Under the pieces are notes generated by a model. That model did not search any database. It was not told the origin of the DNA and saw only the letters and a program-made list of their open reading frames with translations. 64,000 nt of DNA from Labrenzia sp. PHM005 (GTDB lineage: Bacteria > Pseudomonadota > Alphaproteobacteria > Rhizobiales > Stappiaceae), in the NCBI RefSeq assembly GCF_006517275.1, contig NZ_CP041191.1, forward strand, positions 4,955,001 through 5,019,000, in the 5' to 3' direction. This document shows, one piece after another, positions 9,961 to 18,340 of the stretch (position 1 is its first letter; each line of letters begins with the position of its first letter). Both the position numbers and the translations under genes were made by a program.

Positions 9961-9988
9961 TTTCCGTCCTCCCCCTCAGGACGGGAAA
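9961..9988 (-). promoter_or_regulatory. Hairpin between ccmI and ccmE
   Basis: CCGTCCT (9964-9970) and AGGACGG (9978-9984) form a 7-bp perfect stem with a 7-base C-rich loop, extended by TTT/AAA outside one bulged G. It sits in the 67-base gap between the ccmI stop and the ccmE start. On the minus strand it is followed by a short GC-poor stretch but no clear T-run, so it may be a processing or stabilising hairpin and not a strong terminator. Confidence 0.4.
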
Positions 9989-9995
9989 GCTCGGA

Positions 9996-11132
9996 TTAGG
10001 AGCCAGTTAGTCCTAGGTCTATGGCCGCGTCCTTGATCCGTGCCAAGTCGGCGGGCTTTTCAGCAAAAACTTTTTCCGCACGCTGGAGAGTTTCATTTGC
10101 TTTGACCCGATCGTCGAGGACCACATAGGACCTCATGAGCTGTTCCCATTCGGCAACCGTTCCGCCATTGGCATCAATGCGGGCGGCAAGACCGTGAACC
10201 ATACTCTTGATCATGATTTGGCGATCGCCGGCGCTCATTTCGCTGGCTGCGGCCACTTCTTCCTCGCTCGGCCCGCGCAGCGCTGGCATCAATGCCGGAG
10301 TTTTACCTGTCAAATTGGCAAGCTCCCGCCGGGCAACAGCCACCCAGGCTGCTTGAGGATCGGCGCCCTCCAGAAGTGTTTCCCAAGCTGAAATTGCCGC
10401 ATCATTGCGGCCTTCCTGACCGAGCGCTATTGCAAGAAAGAAATGCGGTTTGACAGCGCGCGGCTCCAATTCAACTGCGTGTTCGAAGGCTGATCTTGCC
10501 CGGTCGGTAACCACGCCCTCATTCGCAACGGTCAGAGCTTCACCCAAATCTGTCAGCCAGTCGGCACGTGGACCAAGCAGACGAATCGCATTGGCGTAGG
10601 CCTGCGCTGATCGTTGCGGTTGGCCAAGCCTCATATAAACCGGCGCGATCACAGCCCAGCCTTGACCGTCTTCTGGATCGTCTGCCAGGTGCCGTTCCAC
10701 CCTGGCAACCAGCACCTCAACCGGCTGTTCTTCTGCCGGCTGATCGAAACGGGCAGCCAAAGGCTGGTCTTCAAGTTCCGGCGAGCCGATGGCGAGATAG
10801 AGACCAAGCGCTGCGGCCGGCAATGCGATCAATGCAGCAAGCTGGACGGACCGGGTTCGCAGTTTGGAAACCGTTTGATGCGAGCCCGCTTCCGACCGGT
10901 CGTGGACAGATAGGAGCCGCCGGGCTGTTTCTGTGCGCGCTGCTTCAGCCGCTTCCGGGTCTATCAAGCCTTGTGCAAGTTCCCGGTCAATCGCAGCAAG
11001 CTGCTCCCGGTAAACAGCTTCGTCCGCATTGGCGTTGGCTTCAGTGGCTGTGGCCCGCGATCTGGTCAGCGGAACAAGAACAGACAATGCGGCCAGCGCT
11101 GTCAGGACAGATATGAGGATCCAAAAAATCAT
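9996..11132 (-). CDS. ccmI: c-type cytochrome biogenesis protein CcmI (TPR protein)
   Basis: From the ATG at 11132 the 378-residue protein begins with a membrane helix (MIFWILISVLTALAALSVLV), has a second near 105-125, and continues as a tetratricopeptide-repeat domain, for example DDPEDGQGWAVIAPVYMRLG and PHFFLAIALGQEGRNDAAI. CcmI binds apocytochrome c and delivers it to CcmF/CcmH. The first helix, the cytoplasmic loop with a leucine-zipper-like EAVYREQLAAIDRELAQGLI stretch, and the periplasmic TPR tail match CycH/CcmI. It is the first gene of the ccmIEFH cluster. No strong Shine-Dalgarno is seen, and a start 15 codons upstream cannot be excluded. Confidence 0.94.
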   Translation of the reverse strand: MIFWILISVLTALAALSVLVPLTRSRATATEANANADEAVYREQLAAIDRELAQGLIDPEAAEAARTETARRLLSVHDRSEAGSHQTVSKLRTRSVQLAALIALPAAALGLYLAIGSPELEDQPLAARFDQPAEEQPVEVLVARVERHLADDPEDGQGWAVIAPVYMRLGQPQRSAQAYANAIRLLGPRADWLTDLGEALTVANEGVVTDRARSAFEHAVELEPRAVKPHFFLAIALGQEGRNDAAISAWETLLEGADPQAAWVAVARRELANLTGKTPALMPALRGPSEEEVAAASEMSAGDRQIMIKSMVHGLAARIDANGGTVAEWEQLMRSYVVLDDRVKANETLQRAEKVFAEKPADLARIKDAAIDLGLTGS

Positions 11133-11465
11133 GGGCGCATATAGACAACTGAATGTGTCGAAATGCAAGCAGCCCACTCTGTGACCGGCGGTCGCGGGAT
11201 AATCCCTTGTTTATTTCTTTTCACGCTTGCTGCTCTGTTGCTTTCTTAAGGCCCGTTTCTCAGGCCGTGTGGACGCATTAGAGATATATTTCTCCGGCAC
11301 CGCATTGTTCAAGGTCAAGGACGACCAGTATTGGTGATGCTGGTGCATCATCCAAGTGGATATGTACTGGGATGTAGCGATACAGGTCCAAGCCTCAAAA
11401 CGCGAAAATGAGCTCCCTCATGCCGCTCGCTGGTTCACGAATTGGGTCCTGGCCGTCCGAACGGC
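11133..11465. other. Intergenic region between ccmI and an unknown gene
   Basis: This 333-base stretch separates ccmI from the end of the next minus-strand gene and probably carries the ccmI promoter. It contains a GGTGATGCTGGTGCATCATCC stretch near 11330-11350 with small internal repeats of GGTG(A/C)T. I see no RNA gene, terminator or convincing small ORF. Confidence 0.4.
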
Positions 11466-12947
11466 CTAAGCCCGCCTGAGCGCTTTGTTGATCAACCGCC
11501 GTTCTGGAGTTGACTTGGCCAACTCATCGCTCGCCCGGGTCTTGGCTTTGGCGAGGGCGGCATGACGGCTGCGGCGTAATTGAGCGGCGTAATCCGCGCC
11601 GAAGTAAATCTCCGACAACATGATTGCCACATCGGCGGCGGCTTGATGGGCCTCCAATTGCTGACTGTTCGACTTTCCAAGGTCGGTAATCAGAGACCGA
11701 GTAACAATCTCCAGGGTCTGTTCGACCGCCTGACGCGTGCGCTTGCTGACATCGTTGACGGCAAACGTCTCTGATCCGCTGCGCACCATGGTCACCACAC
11801 GCAACGCCCGGACTGCATCATCTATCGCTGATTGATTGACGTTCAGCTTTCCGTCCTGGCCGACCTTCGGCACCTGCAAGGCCCGGCGAACAGCGCTGTG
11901 CGCATTGTTCAACTCCCGCGTGACCACATCTGAGATGCTCCGCTTGGTATCTGCCAAGCGCCGGTGCCATTTCCCGGTGACCGATAGGTCCATATCCCGC
12001 TCAATGCCTTTGACGAGCGTGTTGTAATCCGACAGAGCGTTGGAGAAAGCAACTGGATCCGGATTGTTGTTGCGATGGTCGATCGCCAGGATGTTCAGAC
12101 GCTCCGCTTCACTCATGACCACGTCGACAAACGGAGCGAATTGAGAACTGGCAATTGCCTTCGGATCATCATCACCTGCCAAACGGCCAGCAAAAGAACA
12201 CAGCGCCGACGGTGTATCCGCCCGGTCGACCAAGGCAGCCGCCAGAACCGGAACATGATCCGGGAAACGGGCCGTACATTTGTCCACCATGCGCAGGACG
12301 TCGTGATCTTGTTTCAGCCGCCGCTCATTGATCCGTTCTGGAATGGCCTGCAGGAACGGCATAAGCCAACGTTCTGAAGAGAAAACCTTTTGAATGTCGC
12401 GCAATTCGGAAATACCGCGTTCGCCGCCAAGCTCAATGCCCATGCGGCGATGTTCCTTTTCCTCGATCTCGCCGCGCCGCAAGGCTTCGCCGATCGCATC
12501 CACAGACCGGGTGCGCAAAGCCTGAACCAAGGTGTCGACACGTTCACCGCTCACCGCTGCATTGCTGGCTTGTTCCAGCACCAGCTGAACGTCCATCGAC
12601 ATGACATCACGGCCGAGCCATTTCCAGACCTTGTCGAGCATGTCCCGGTTGATCCGGCCTTCCTGGCGGATCGGCAAAAACTCGTCGATCAGAAACGCAT
12701 CCAAGGGCGAAAAGAACATGCGCTGAATCTGACCGCGCCGGATTTCTCCGGCTTCGATGTCCAAACCTTTTGGAAGCGGCTTGCGCAGGATTTCCAACGC
12801 AGACGCCAGAACCAATTCGATGTGCGGATCACTGTTGTTCTGAATCTTGGCGCGCTCAAGATTACGCACCAGCGCCTCAATCGCTCTCGGGCTGAGGCTG
12901 CTCAGATAGGTCCTGATTTTGGTTTCAATCTGGTCCGGTTGAGTCAT
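11466..12947 (-). CDS. Large helical protein of unknown function
   Basis: This 493-residue protein has no recognisable motif. It is predicted to be almost entirely alpha-helical and charged, without signal peptide or membrane segment. It starts MTQPDQIETKIRTYLSSLSP and ends in a strongly basic tail (ERRLINKALRRA). Features include a Trp-containing segment RDMLDKVWKWLGRDVMSMDV near 100-120 and a region ALVDRADTPSALCSFAGRLA. Codon use looks like its neighbours, and the long uninterrupted frame argues it is real. It stands alone, with gaps on both sides. No Shine-Dalgarno is evident before the ATG. I do not recognise the family. Confidence 0.8.
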   Translation of the reverse strand: MTQPDQIETKIRTYLSSLSPRAIEALVRNLERAKIQNNSDPHIELVLASALEILRKPLPKGLDIEAGEIRRGQIQRMFFSPLDAFLIDEFLPIRQEGRINRDMLDKVWKWLGRDVMSMDVQLVLEQASNAAVSGERVDTLVQALRTRSVDAIGEALRRGEIEEKEHRRMGIELGGERGISELRDIQKVFSSERWLMPFLQAIPERINERRLKQDHDVLRMVDKCTARFPDHVPVLAAALVDRADTPSALCSFAGRLAGDDDPKAIASSQFAPFVDVVMSEAERLNILAIDHRNNNPDPVAFSNALSDYNTLVKGIERDMDLSVTGKWHRRLADTKRSISDVVTRELNNAHSAVRRALQVPKVGQDGKLNVNQSAIDDAVRALRVVTMVRSGSETFAVNDVSKRTRQAVEQTLEIVTRSLITDLGKSNSQQLEAHQAAADVAIMLSEIYFGADYAAQLRRSRHAALAKAKTRASDELAKSTPERRLINKALRRA

Positions 12948-13123
12948 TCACGTCATTCTGCGCGCAAGGTTTCTTGCGGCATGGTAAATGCCGATCCTTA
13001 AACAAGTATGTAGAAAAACGGTGGAATTAACGGATTGATATCCATCATCTGACTGCTCGAGAGCACTGCTCTTTTGCATCTGGACGGCATAATACAGATT
13101 AGACGCTTCGAAATTCGCGGTTA

Positions 13124-13561
13124 TTAGCCGATGACCTTCCAACTGCCTTGTTTGACTTCACACGCCGTACCGCGCGCTTGCAGGACCCGGCCTTGCAAAA
13201 CCATTTCATGCGTGAATTCCCGGCACCGGGTTTCGTTAACAGAATAAACCGGCCCTGGCCGGACTTTGCCGCTCCGGCCAGTCCGTTCGTTTTGCCAGGC
13301 GACAGAAACCCCAACGCCCCGTGCCTTCAAAGCCCGGTCCTGCGCTTTTTCCGCTGCCTTTTTATCGGACGGTTCCAGCGCTTCTCCAAGTTCATTATTT
13401 ACAAAAACAGAAATTGCTTTGTTAGCTTCCGACCCAGCAACGCTCGCTCGAGGATCGCCAAACGACGATCCCCAGCCTCCGACGCCATTTGCCCCGGAAG
13501 CAATGGAACATCCACCCAAAAGGACGGCGGTCATCAGACAAATGGTATTGCGCAACTTCAT
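13124..13561 (-). CDS. Lipoprotein with Rickettsia 17-kDa surface-antigen-like C-terminus
   Basis: Starting at the ATG at 13561, the 145-residue product has a lipoprotein signal with lipobox LLGGCS (Cys about 18), so it should be lipidated and probably sits in the outer membrane. The C-terminal part SVAWQNERTGRSGKVRP, CREFTHEM and ARGTACEVKQGSWKVI matches the outer-membrane 17-kDa antigen family pattern of a WxNxxTG opening, a CREY/F-T centre and a GTACxxxDGSW end. It is upstream of and on the same strand as the sensor-kinase operon. The family has a structural or envelope role without known activity. A longer upstream frame is less likely, because the lipobox would then be internal. Confidence 0.85.
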   Translation of the reverse strand: MKLRNTICLMTAVLLGGCSIASGANGVGGWGSSFGDPRASVAGSEANKAISVFVNNELGEALEPSDKKAAEKAQDRALKARGVGVSVAWQNERTGRSGKVRPGPVYSVNETRCREFTHEMVLQGRVLQARGTACEVKQGSWKVIG

Positions 13562-13741
13562 GCGGCTGCACTCCAGAACGGCTTTGCGGTCCGAGGACCC
13601 CGGCAGGTGAATCAGTCGTAACGTGACTTTGTGGCCGAACTTGGCCACAAATGAGAATCACAGCCTGTGATTTGCATCACATATAATCATGGACTGATTA
13701 AAATCATCCTCCCCATCCACAGGGGCCTTGTTTTCAACCAC

Positions 13742-15169
13742 CTAACTGTCCCCCAGCAAGGGCAAAACCAGCCGCGCTTTCAGGCCGCCAAGGTCTGACC
13801 TGTCGAGCTCCAGGCGACCGCCGTAAAGGGCGGCAAGATCAGCCACAATCGACAGCCCCAAGCCAGTCCCCGGCACGGTTTCGTCCAAGCGGCGGCCGCG
13901 TTTGACCGCTTCGGCCCGCCCTTCCTTGGTCAAGCCAGGACCATCATCTTCCACCAGGACTTCAAACATCTCCCGGCCGCTTACCGCACCAGGAATTGGC
14001 CCTGCGGTGACCTGAACCGATGATTGCGCCCATTTGCAGGCATTGTCGATCAGGTTTCCGCTCATTTCCTCAAGGTCCTGGCTTTCCCCCCGAAATCGCA
14101 AATCCACATCCTGAGGACACTCCATACGGATGTCACGTTCGCGGTAGATCTTGGTCATGGCGCGCACCAATCGCTCCAGAACCGGCCGTGCATCACAAGA
14201 TACGCCAATGACCCGGCGCTGTGCCGCCATGCGGGCCCGCTCCAGGTGATGCTGAATCTGGTCCGACATGATCCCGGCTTGTTCGGTAACCTTGTCTGCC
14301 AAAGGCCCGTCAGTCGCCCGAGCTTCATTGGAAATCACTGACAATGGGGTTTTCAGTCCGTGGGCCAGATTGCCGACATGTGTGCGGGCACGTTCAACGA
14401 TCTCGCGGTTGGAGCCGATCAGTGAATTCAATTCCACAGCAAGCGGGGCAATCTCACGCGGCAGTTCCTCGTCAATCCGGTCTGCCTCACCCTGGCGGAC
14501 AGCGCTCAAGGAGGCCCGCAACCGAACCAAAGGTTTCAATCCAACACGGACCTGCAGAAATATCGCCAGGATCAATCCAAGCCCGACGATGCACAGCGTC
14601 AGAGCAACAAGCCTGGCAAATTCGTTGATGTCTGCCCAAAATCCTGCGGTGGCAGCTCCAACTGCAATGACATAGGGCGTATCGCCAACGGAAATCCGCT
14701 GCTGCATGACCCGGATCTCGTCACCGGTCGGCCCAGCAACAAAGCCGGCAATCTTCTCGCCCGCCCCGATCTCCGGCACTGGCAAGGGATCGCCAACAAG
14801 GGATTCCGAAGCATAGAGGATGTCCGGGCTGTCCGCACGCCGGACCGTCCAGTACCAGCCAGATAGAGGCAAGGAAAATCGCGGATCTCCTTGGTAACTT
14901 GGCTGACGGACAGAGGGCACGGACCGCACCGTCACGTCTTCGCCGCTTTCCAGCATTTCAGAAATCAAGGCTTTGATGTGGATTTCAAGCTGGGCATCAA
15001 AGGCGCGTTCGCTAGCGCGCTGGTAGAGGCTGACAAGAAATACACCGGCAACAGCCAAAGCCACGGTTGACCACACGGCCGCGACCAAAACCAAACGCCC
15101 GGCCAGCGACCGCTGCGGTTTGGGCTGGCTTCGCTTCTCCCGTTCAGACGGGTCAGTCGTCACTTGCAT
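13742..15169 (-). CDS. feuQ: Sensor histidine kinase, FeuQ/PhoQ-like
   Basis: The protein of about 475 residues has two membrane helices (about 27-50 and 185-205 of the longer reading) enclosing a periplasmic sensor of about 130 residues, a HAMP-like linker, an H-box with HGLKTPLSV, and an ATPase domain with N-box LIDNACKWA, G1 EDDGPGL and G2 GTGLGLSIVADLA. It phosphorylates the response regulator whose gene overlaps its start by 17 bases. The ATG at 15169 is preceded by TGGGGG; a TTG at 15187 is also possible. Sequence and gene order suggest the FeuQ group of rhizobia, which governs osmoadaptation and cyclic glucan export in Sinorhizobium meliloti; the orthology is from memory. Confidence 0.88.
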   Translation of the reverse strand: MQVTTDPSEREKRSQPKPQRSLAGRLVLVAAVWSTVALAVAGVFLVSLYQRASERAFDAQLEIHIKALISEMLESGEDVTVRSVPSVRQPSYQGDPRFSLPLSGWYWTVRRADSPDILYASESLVGDPLPVPEIGAGEKIAGFVAGPTGDEIRVMQQRISVGDTPYVIAVGAATAGFWADINEFARLVALTLCIVGLGLILAIFLQVRVGLKPLVRLRASLSAVRQGEADRIDEELPREIAPLAVELNSLIGSNREIVERARTHVGNLAHGLKTPLSVISNEARATDGPLADKVTEQAGIMSDQIQHHLERARMAAQRRVIGVSCDARPVLERLVRAMTKIYRERDIRMECPQDVDLRFRGESQDLEEMSGNLIDNACKWAQSSVQVTAGPIPGAVSGREMFEVLVEDDGPGLTKEGRAEAVKRGRRLDETVPGTGLGLSIVADLAALYGGRLELDRSDLGGLKARLVLPLLGDS

Positions 15170-15821
15170 CCCCCAGGCGATACCCAAGGCCGCGGATGGT
15201 CTCGATCATGTCTGCGCCGATTTTCTTGCGCAGCCGGCCGACGAACACTTCGACCGTGTTGGAATCGCGATCAAAGTCCTGATCATAAAGATGTTCGGTC
15301 AGTTCGGTGCGCGAGATTACTTTGCCCTGGTGGTGCAGCAAATACGACAAGAGCCGGTATTCATGAGATGTCAATTTGATCGGTGCGCCATCGACCGTAA
15401 CCCGCCCGGCACGCAAGTCCAGCCGCACACTGCCACACGTCAATTCATTGGAAGCATGACCGGCCGCCCGGCGGACAAGCGCCCTCACCCGGGCTAGAAC
15501 CTCCTCCATGTGAAAGGGTTTGGCGACATAATCATCTGCTCCTGCGTCGATGCCGGCCACCTTGTCAGACCAGCGGTCGCGCGCGGTCAGGATCAAAACC
15601 GGCATTGTGCGTCCGTCGCGGCGCCATTTCTCCAGGACCGACAAGCCATCAAGGGTCGGCAAACCCAGATCGAGCACGACGGCGTCATAGGGCTCGGTAT
15701 CGCCAAGGAAATGCCCCTCTTCGCCATCAAAGGCGCTATCGACCACATATCCGGCTTCTTCCAATGCGGTGACAAGCTGGCGGTTCAGGTCCTTGTCGTC
15801 TTCAACAATAAGCAGGCGCAT
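15153..15821 (-). CDS. feuP: OmpR-family response regulator, FeuP-like
   Basis: This 222-residue protein has a receiver domain with VEDDKDLNRQL, phospho-acceptor Asp51 (YDAVVLDLGLP) and the Lys in DDYVAKPFHME, then a winged-helix DNA-binding domain with HEYRLLSYLLHHQGKVISR and VEVFVGRLRKKIG. It is co-transcribed and overlapping with the downstream kinase. The N-terminal stretch with GEEGHFLGDTEPYDAV is, as I recall, characteristic of FeuP-type regulators of rhizobia. It should bind promoters as a dimer when phosphorylated. The family call is certain, the feuP name less so. Confidence 0.9.
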   Translation of the reverse strand: MRLLIVEDDKDLNRQLVTALEEAGYVVDSAFDGEEGHFLGDTEPYDAVVLDLGLPTLDGLSVLEKWRRDGRTMPVLILTARDRWSDKVAGIDAGADDYVAKPFHMEEVLARVRALVRRAAGHASNELTCGSVRLDLRAGRVTVDGAPIKLTSHEYRLLSYLLHHQGKVISRTELTEHLYDQDFDRDSNTVEVFVGRLRKKIGADMIETIRGLGYRLGDASDD

Positions 15822-15878
15822 TTTTCTATGATTTCAACTGACATGAGGGCGGGATGGAAAACGATTTTCTGTTTGCCG

Positions 15879-16133
15879 TTAGCGGCTGGCATTGACTGTG
15901 ACGTTGGTCACCTTCCCGTTCTTCAGGACCGACAAAACATAGACATACCCTCCACCCTGGCGGCACAATTGGGCTTTGATGATCTCACCACCTGCCTGCC
16001 CGGCAACCGAGCCAAGCGATTTCGCCTGACCGCTGGCCACCACAGCACGCGCCTCGGCCTGCGACAGGCAATTGGCGCTCGCAGCGCCTATGGCGGCCAG
16101 AAACAGGACAATGGCGGCAATCAACACTTTCAC
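15879..16133 (-). CDS. Small periplasmic protein, FeuN-like candidate
   Basis: This 84-residue product has a clear signal peptide (MKVLIAAIVLFLAAIGAASA, cleavage near residue 20). The mature part of about 64 residues contains two cysteines, Cys22 and Cys57, that could form a disulfide, and a YVYVLSVLKNGKVTNVTVNA C-terminus resembling a half PepSY domain. It lies 57 bases upstream of the response regulator on the same strand, forming a three-gene operon with the kinase. In S. meliloti, FeuN is a small periplasmic protein of similar size, encoded with feuPQ, that restrains FeuQ signalling. Size, location and order fit that role, but I cannot confirm sequence homology. Confidence 0.75.
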   Translation of the reverse strand: MKVLIAAIVLFLAAIGAASANCLSQAEARAVVASGQAKSLGSVAGQAGGEIIKAQLCRQGGGYVYVLSVLKNGKVTNVTVNASR

Positions 16134-16248
16134 AGAACGAATCCTTCAGACGGCGGCATTTGATTTGGAAAGGTGTAATCAATTGTTCCTGAACGCAAGC
16201 TGAACCACATGCCAGACGGCCACCAGGAATTCTATTCCAATTCGCTAT

Positions 16249-16851
16249 TTAGCGGTTCCGATCCGGCCCGACTGCCCGGCCCAAGAACTCCAGCATTGTT
16301 GAATACAACAGAGTTTGCTGGGCCTTTTTTTGGCCAATTGCATTCACACCTGCACCTTCAATCAGATCCACGATCAATCCTGCGGTCACTGATGGATGGG
16401 GCAAGTCTGCCGGCAAATGCCGTTCAACCGCAGAAATCACACGGTGTCTGGTTCCCAGAAAATCATTCGCGATTGACGGGTTTCGGAACACTTCTGCTGT
16501 GATTTCGGCAGCCAAGGCAGCGTAAGCCGGTTCAGCGTTCAATTCATAATACGCTTTTGCAAACTCCTTGAGGGCCCCAAAGTCTCCTGGCTCTGCTTGC
16601 AATAGCTTTTCGAGAAGAGGTGTCAAACCATCGGCCTCCAGCTCGCTTATGGCCGCAATAATCTCATATTTTCCTTTGAAATGATTATAGAGGTTGCCGA
16701 GACTAATTCCCGCCTCGCCGGCAATGTCGCGCATGCCGGCCTGATGGAACCCTTTCTCAATAAAGAGCTTCGCGGCCGCTTCAACAATCTTCAACCGGCG
16801 TTCTTTTAGTTGCTCGGACCGTTTGACCGGTTTTTCCCGTTTATCAGCCAC
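16249..16851 (-). CDS. TetR/AcrR-family transcriptional regulator
   Basis: The preferred start is a GTG at 16851 with GAAGG seven bases upstream, giving 200 residues, normal for the family; a reading from 16956 would add 35 residues. The helix-turn-helix spans KIVEAAAKLFIEKGFHQ to MRDIAGEAGISLGNLYNHF, the textbook TetR layout. The C-terminal ligand domain has no assignable specificity. It is divergent from an alpha/beta hydrolase gene, and a palindrome in the shared upstream region may be its operator. It probably represses the hydrolase and itself. Confidence 0.9.
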   Translation of the reverse strand: MADKREKPVKRSEQLKERRLKIVEAAAKLFIEKGFHQAGMRDIAGEAGISLGNLYNHFKGKYEIIAAISELEADGLTPLLEKLLQAEPGDFGALKEFAKAYYELNAEPAYAALAAEITAEVFRNPSIANDFLGTRHRVISAVERHLPADLPHPSVTAGLIVDLIEGAGVNAIGQKKAQQTLLYSTMLEFLGRAVGPDRNR

Positions 16852-17061
16852 GCATCCACCTTCAGTACACTTGCGCAAATCGTCCTTGGACAGAAACGCC
16901 GTTCCCTTCTTGAAATCACCGATTTCAACGTCAAGAACAGTGCTTTCTGTTGCCAATTAGACACGACACGCTTTAATCCAAGCGGCAAGATCCCCAGCCA
17001 GCCCTTTCATTGTCTTTTCAGGTTCCGCTCTCACTTGCAATCATCAACTCAATTCACATAT

Positions 17062-17083
17062 GACGAACGAACGTTCATTCATA
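17062..17083. promoter_or_regulatory. Candidate TetR operator in the tetR-hydrolase divergent region
   Basis: A 22-base imperfect palindrome, GACGAACGAAC/GTTCATTCATA, is centred on a perfect GAACGTTC (17069-17076), with 8 of 11 positions matching between arms. It lies about 92 bases before the hydrolase start and about 210 before the regulator's GTG, in a 323-base divergent region that holds nothing else obvious. The form and place fit a TetR dimer site. Confidence 0.5.
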
Positions 17084-17174
17084 TAAGGTTGAATATCGAT
17101 GTACGCGGATGTTGAGGCGCATTTGGCGGTACTGATACTCAATCCTTCATTCCCCTCAAAACCATAGAGGTCAC

Positions 17175-18260
17175 ATGAGACTTGATGCGCTCTTTGCCAC
17201 CCTGTCAGGATATCTGGCAGTGTTTGGTGTTTTGGACCGGCCACAAACACCTCAAACACGAGATTACGTGGTTGAACATGTCCGCATTCCGGGCGGCGAG
17301 AAAGGCGTGGTGCTTGACGGAGAACTGACACTTCCCAAGGGGGATGGAAAAGTTCCGGGGCTCGTTCTGATCACCGGTTCTGGTCCGCAAAACAAAAACG
17401 AAGAAATTGTCGGCCACAAACCCTTTCTGGTGCTGTCCGATCATCTGACGAACGCGGGTTATGGTGTTCTGCGGTACGACGATCGCGGTGTTGGAAAGAG
17501 CACCGGAGATCATTCAGCAGCGACACCGACCGATCTGGCGGCTGACGCCGCTGCTGCCATGACTTACCTGAAGTCCCATCCTAGGATCTTACCCACAACC
17601 ACCGGATATCTCGGGCATTCAGAAGGCGGATATCTCGCGCCGAGAGCCCATGAAGTGAGCCGATCAGCCTTCCAGATATACCTCGCCGGCCCGGCGCTTC
17701 CACTTGTACCGGATGTGATGCTGGCCCAGACGGTCGATATCACGCTGGCCGAAGGCGGCACACAGGCGGATGCGGACCGGGAAGAACGCCTGGTGAGAGC
17801 GTTGACCGAACTCCTGAAAACGGCAACCAGCCCGAAGGAGGTACGGGTCAAACTGACGGAGAGCTTGAAGCAATATGGCGCCAAGAAGAAAGATATTCAG
17901 GAAAATCTTTCAGTTTGGGCCACGCCCTGGGCGCTGGAATATGCGCATTATCAACCAGCCGAAACCTTCAAGGAACTGGAAGTTCCGGTTCTGGCGCTCT
18001 TTGGCGGAAAAGACCTTCAGGTGGCCGCGAACGCCAACGCAGATAAGATGCGAAGTTTCTTGACTCACCCGGTTTCCGAAGTCGACATTTTATCGGGTCT
18101 CAACCACCTCTTTCAGCCGACAAAGACCGGCAAGGTTTCTGAGTATTTGACGATCAAAACCACCATTGATCCACTGGCTCTCAACCGGATCACCAGCTGG
18201 TTGGATTATGTCACGGGAAAGTCCGGCGATCTGAAAAGCGGTGCCAAAGACGCAAACTGA
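17175..18260 (+). CDS. Alpha/beta hydrolase (esterase/acyl-peptidase-like)
   Basis: The ATG at 17175 is preceded by GAGG and gives 361 residues. The N-terminus looks like a weak signal or anchor (LDALFATLSGYLAVFGVL). The catalytic set is visible: glycine-rich LITGSGPQNKNE, nucleophile elbow GYLGHSEGGYL, Asp in LALFGGKDLQV and His in SGLNHLFQP. The YDDRGVGKSTG segment is typical of EstD-like serine esterases. The substrate is unknown. It is divergent from the TetR gene, which probably controls it. Confidence 0.88.
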   Translation: MRLDALFATLSGYLAVFGVLDRPQTPQTRDYVVEHVRIPGGEKGVVLDGELTLPKGDGKVPGLVLITGSGPQNKNEEIVGHKPFLVLSDHLTNAGYGVLRYDDRGVGKSTGDHSAATPTDLAADAAAAMTYLKSHPRILPTTTGYLGHSEGGYLAPRAHEVSRSAFQIYLAGPALPLVPDVMLAQTVDITLAEGGTQADADREERLVRALTELLKTATSPKEVRVKLTESLKQYGAKKKDIQENLSVWATPWALEYAHYQPAETFKELEVPVLALFGGKDLQVAANANADKMRSFLTHPVSEVDILSGLNHLFQPTKTGKVSEYLTIKTTIDPLALNRITSWLDYVTGKSGDLKSGAKDAN

Positions 18261-18340
18261 ACTGACCAGCCCTCATTTGGGAAGCACAAGCGAACGGAAA
18301 AATGTCTTCACCTCCGCTCATTTGTTGCTAGGCTGCAAAA

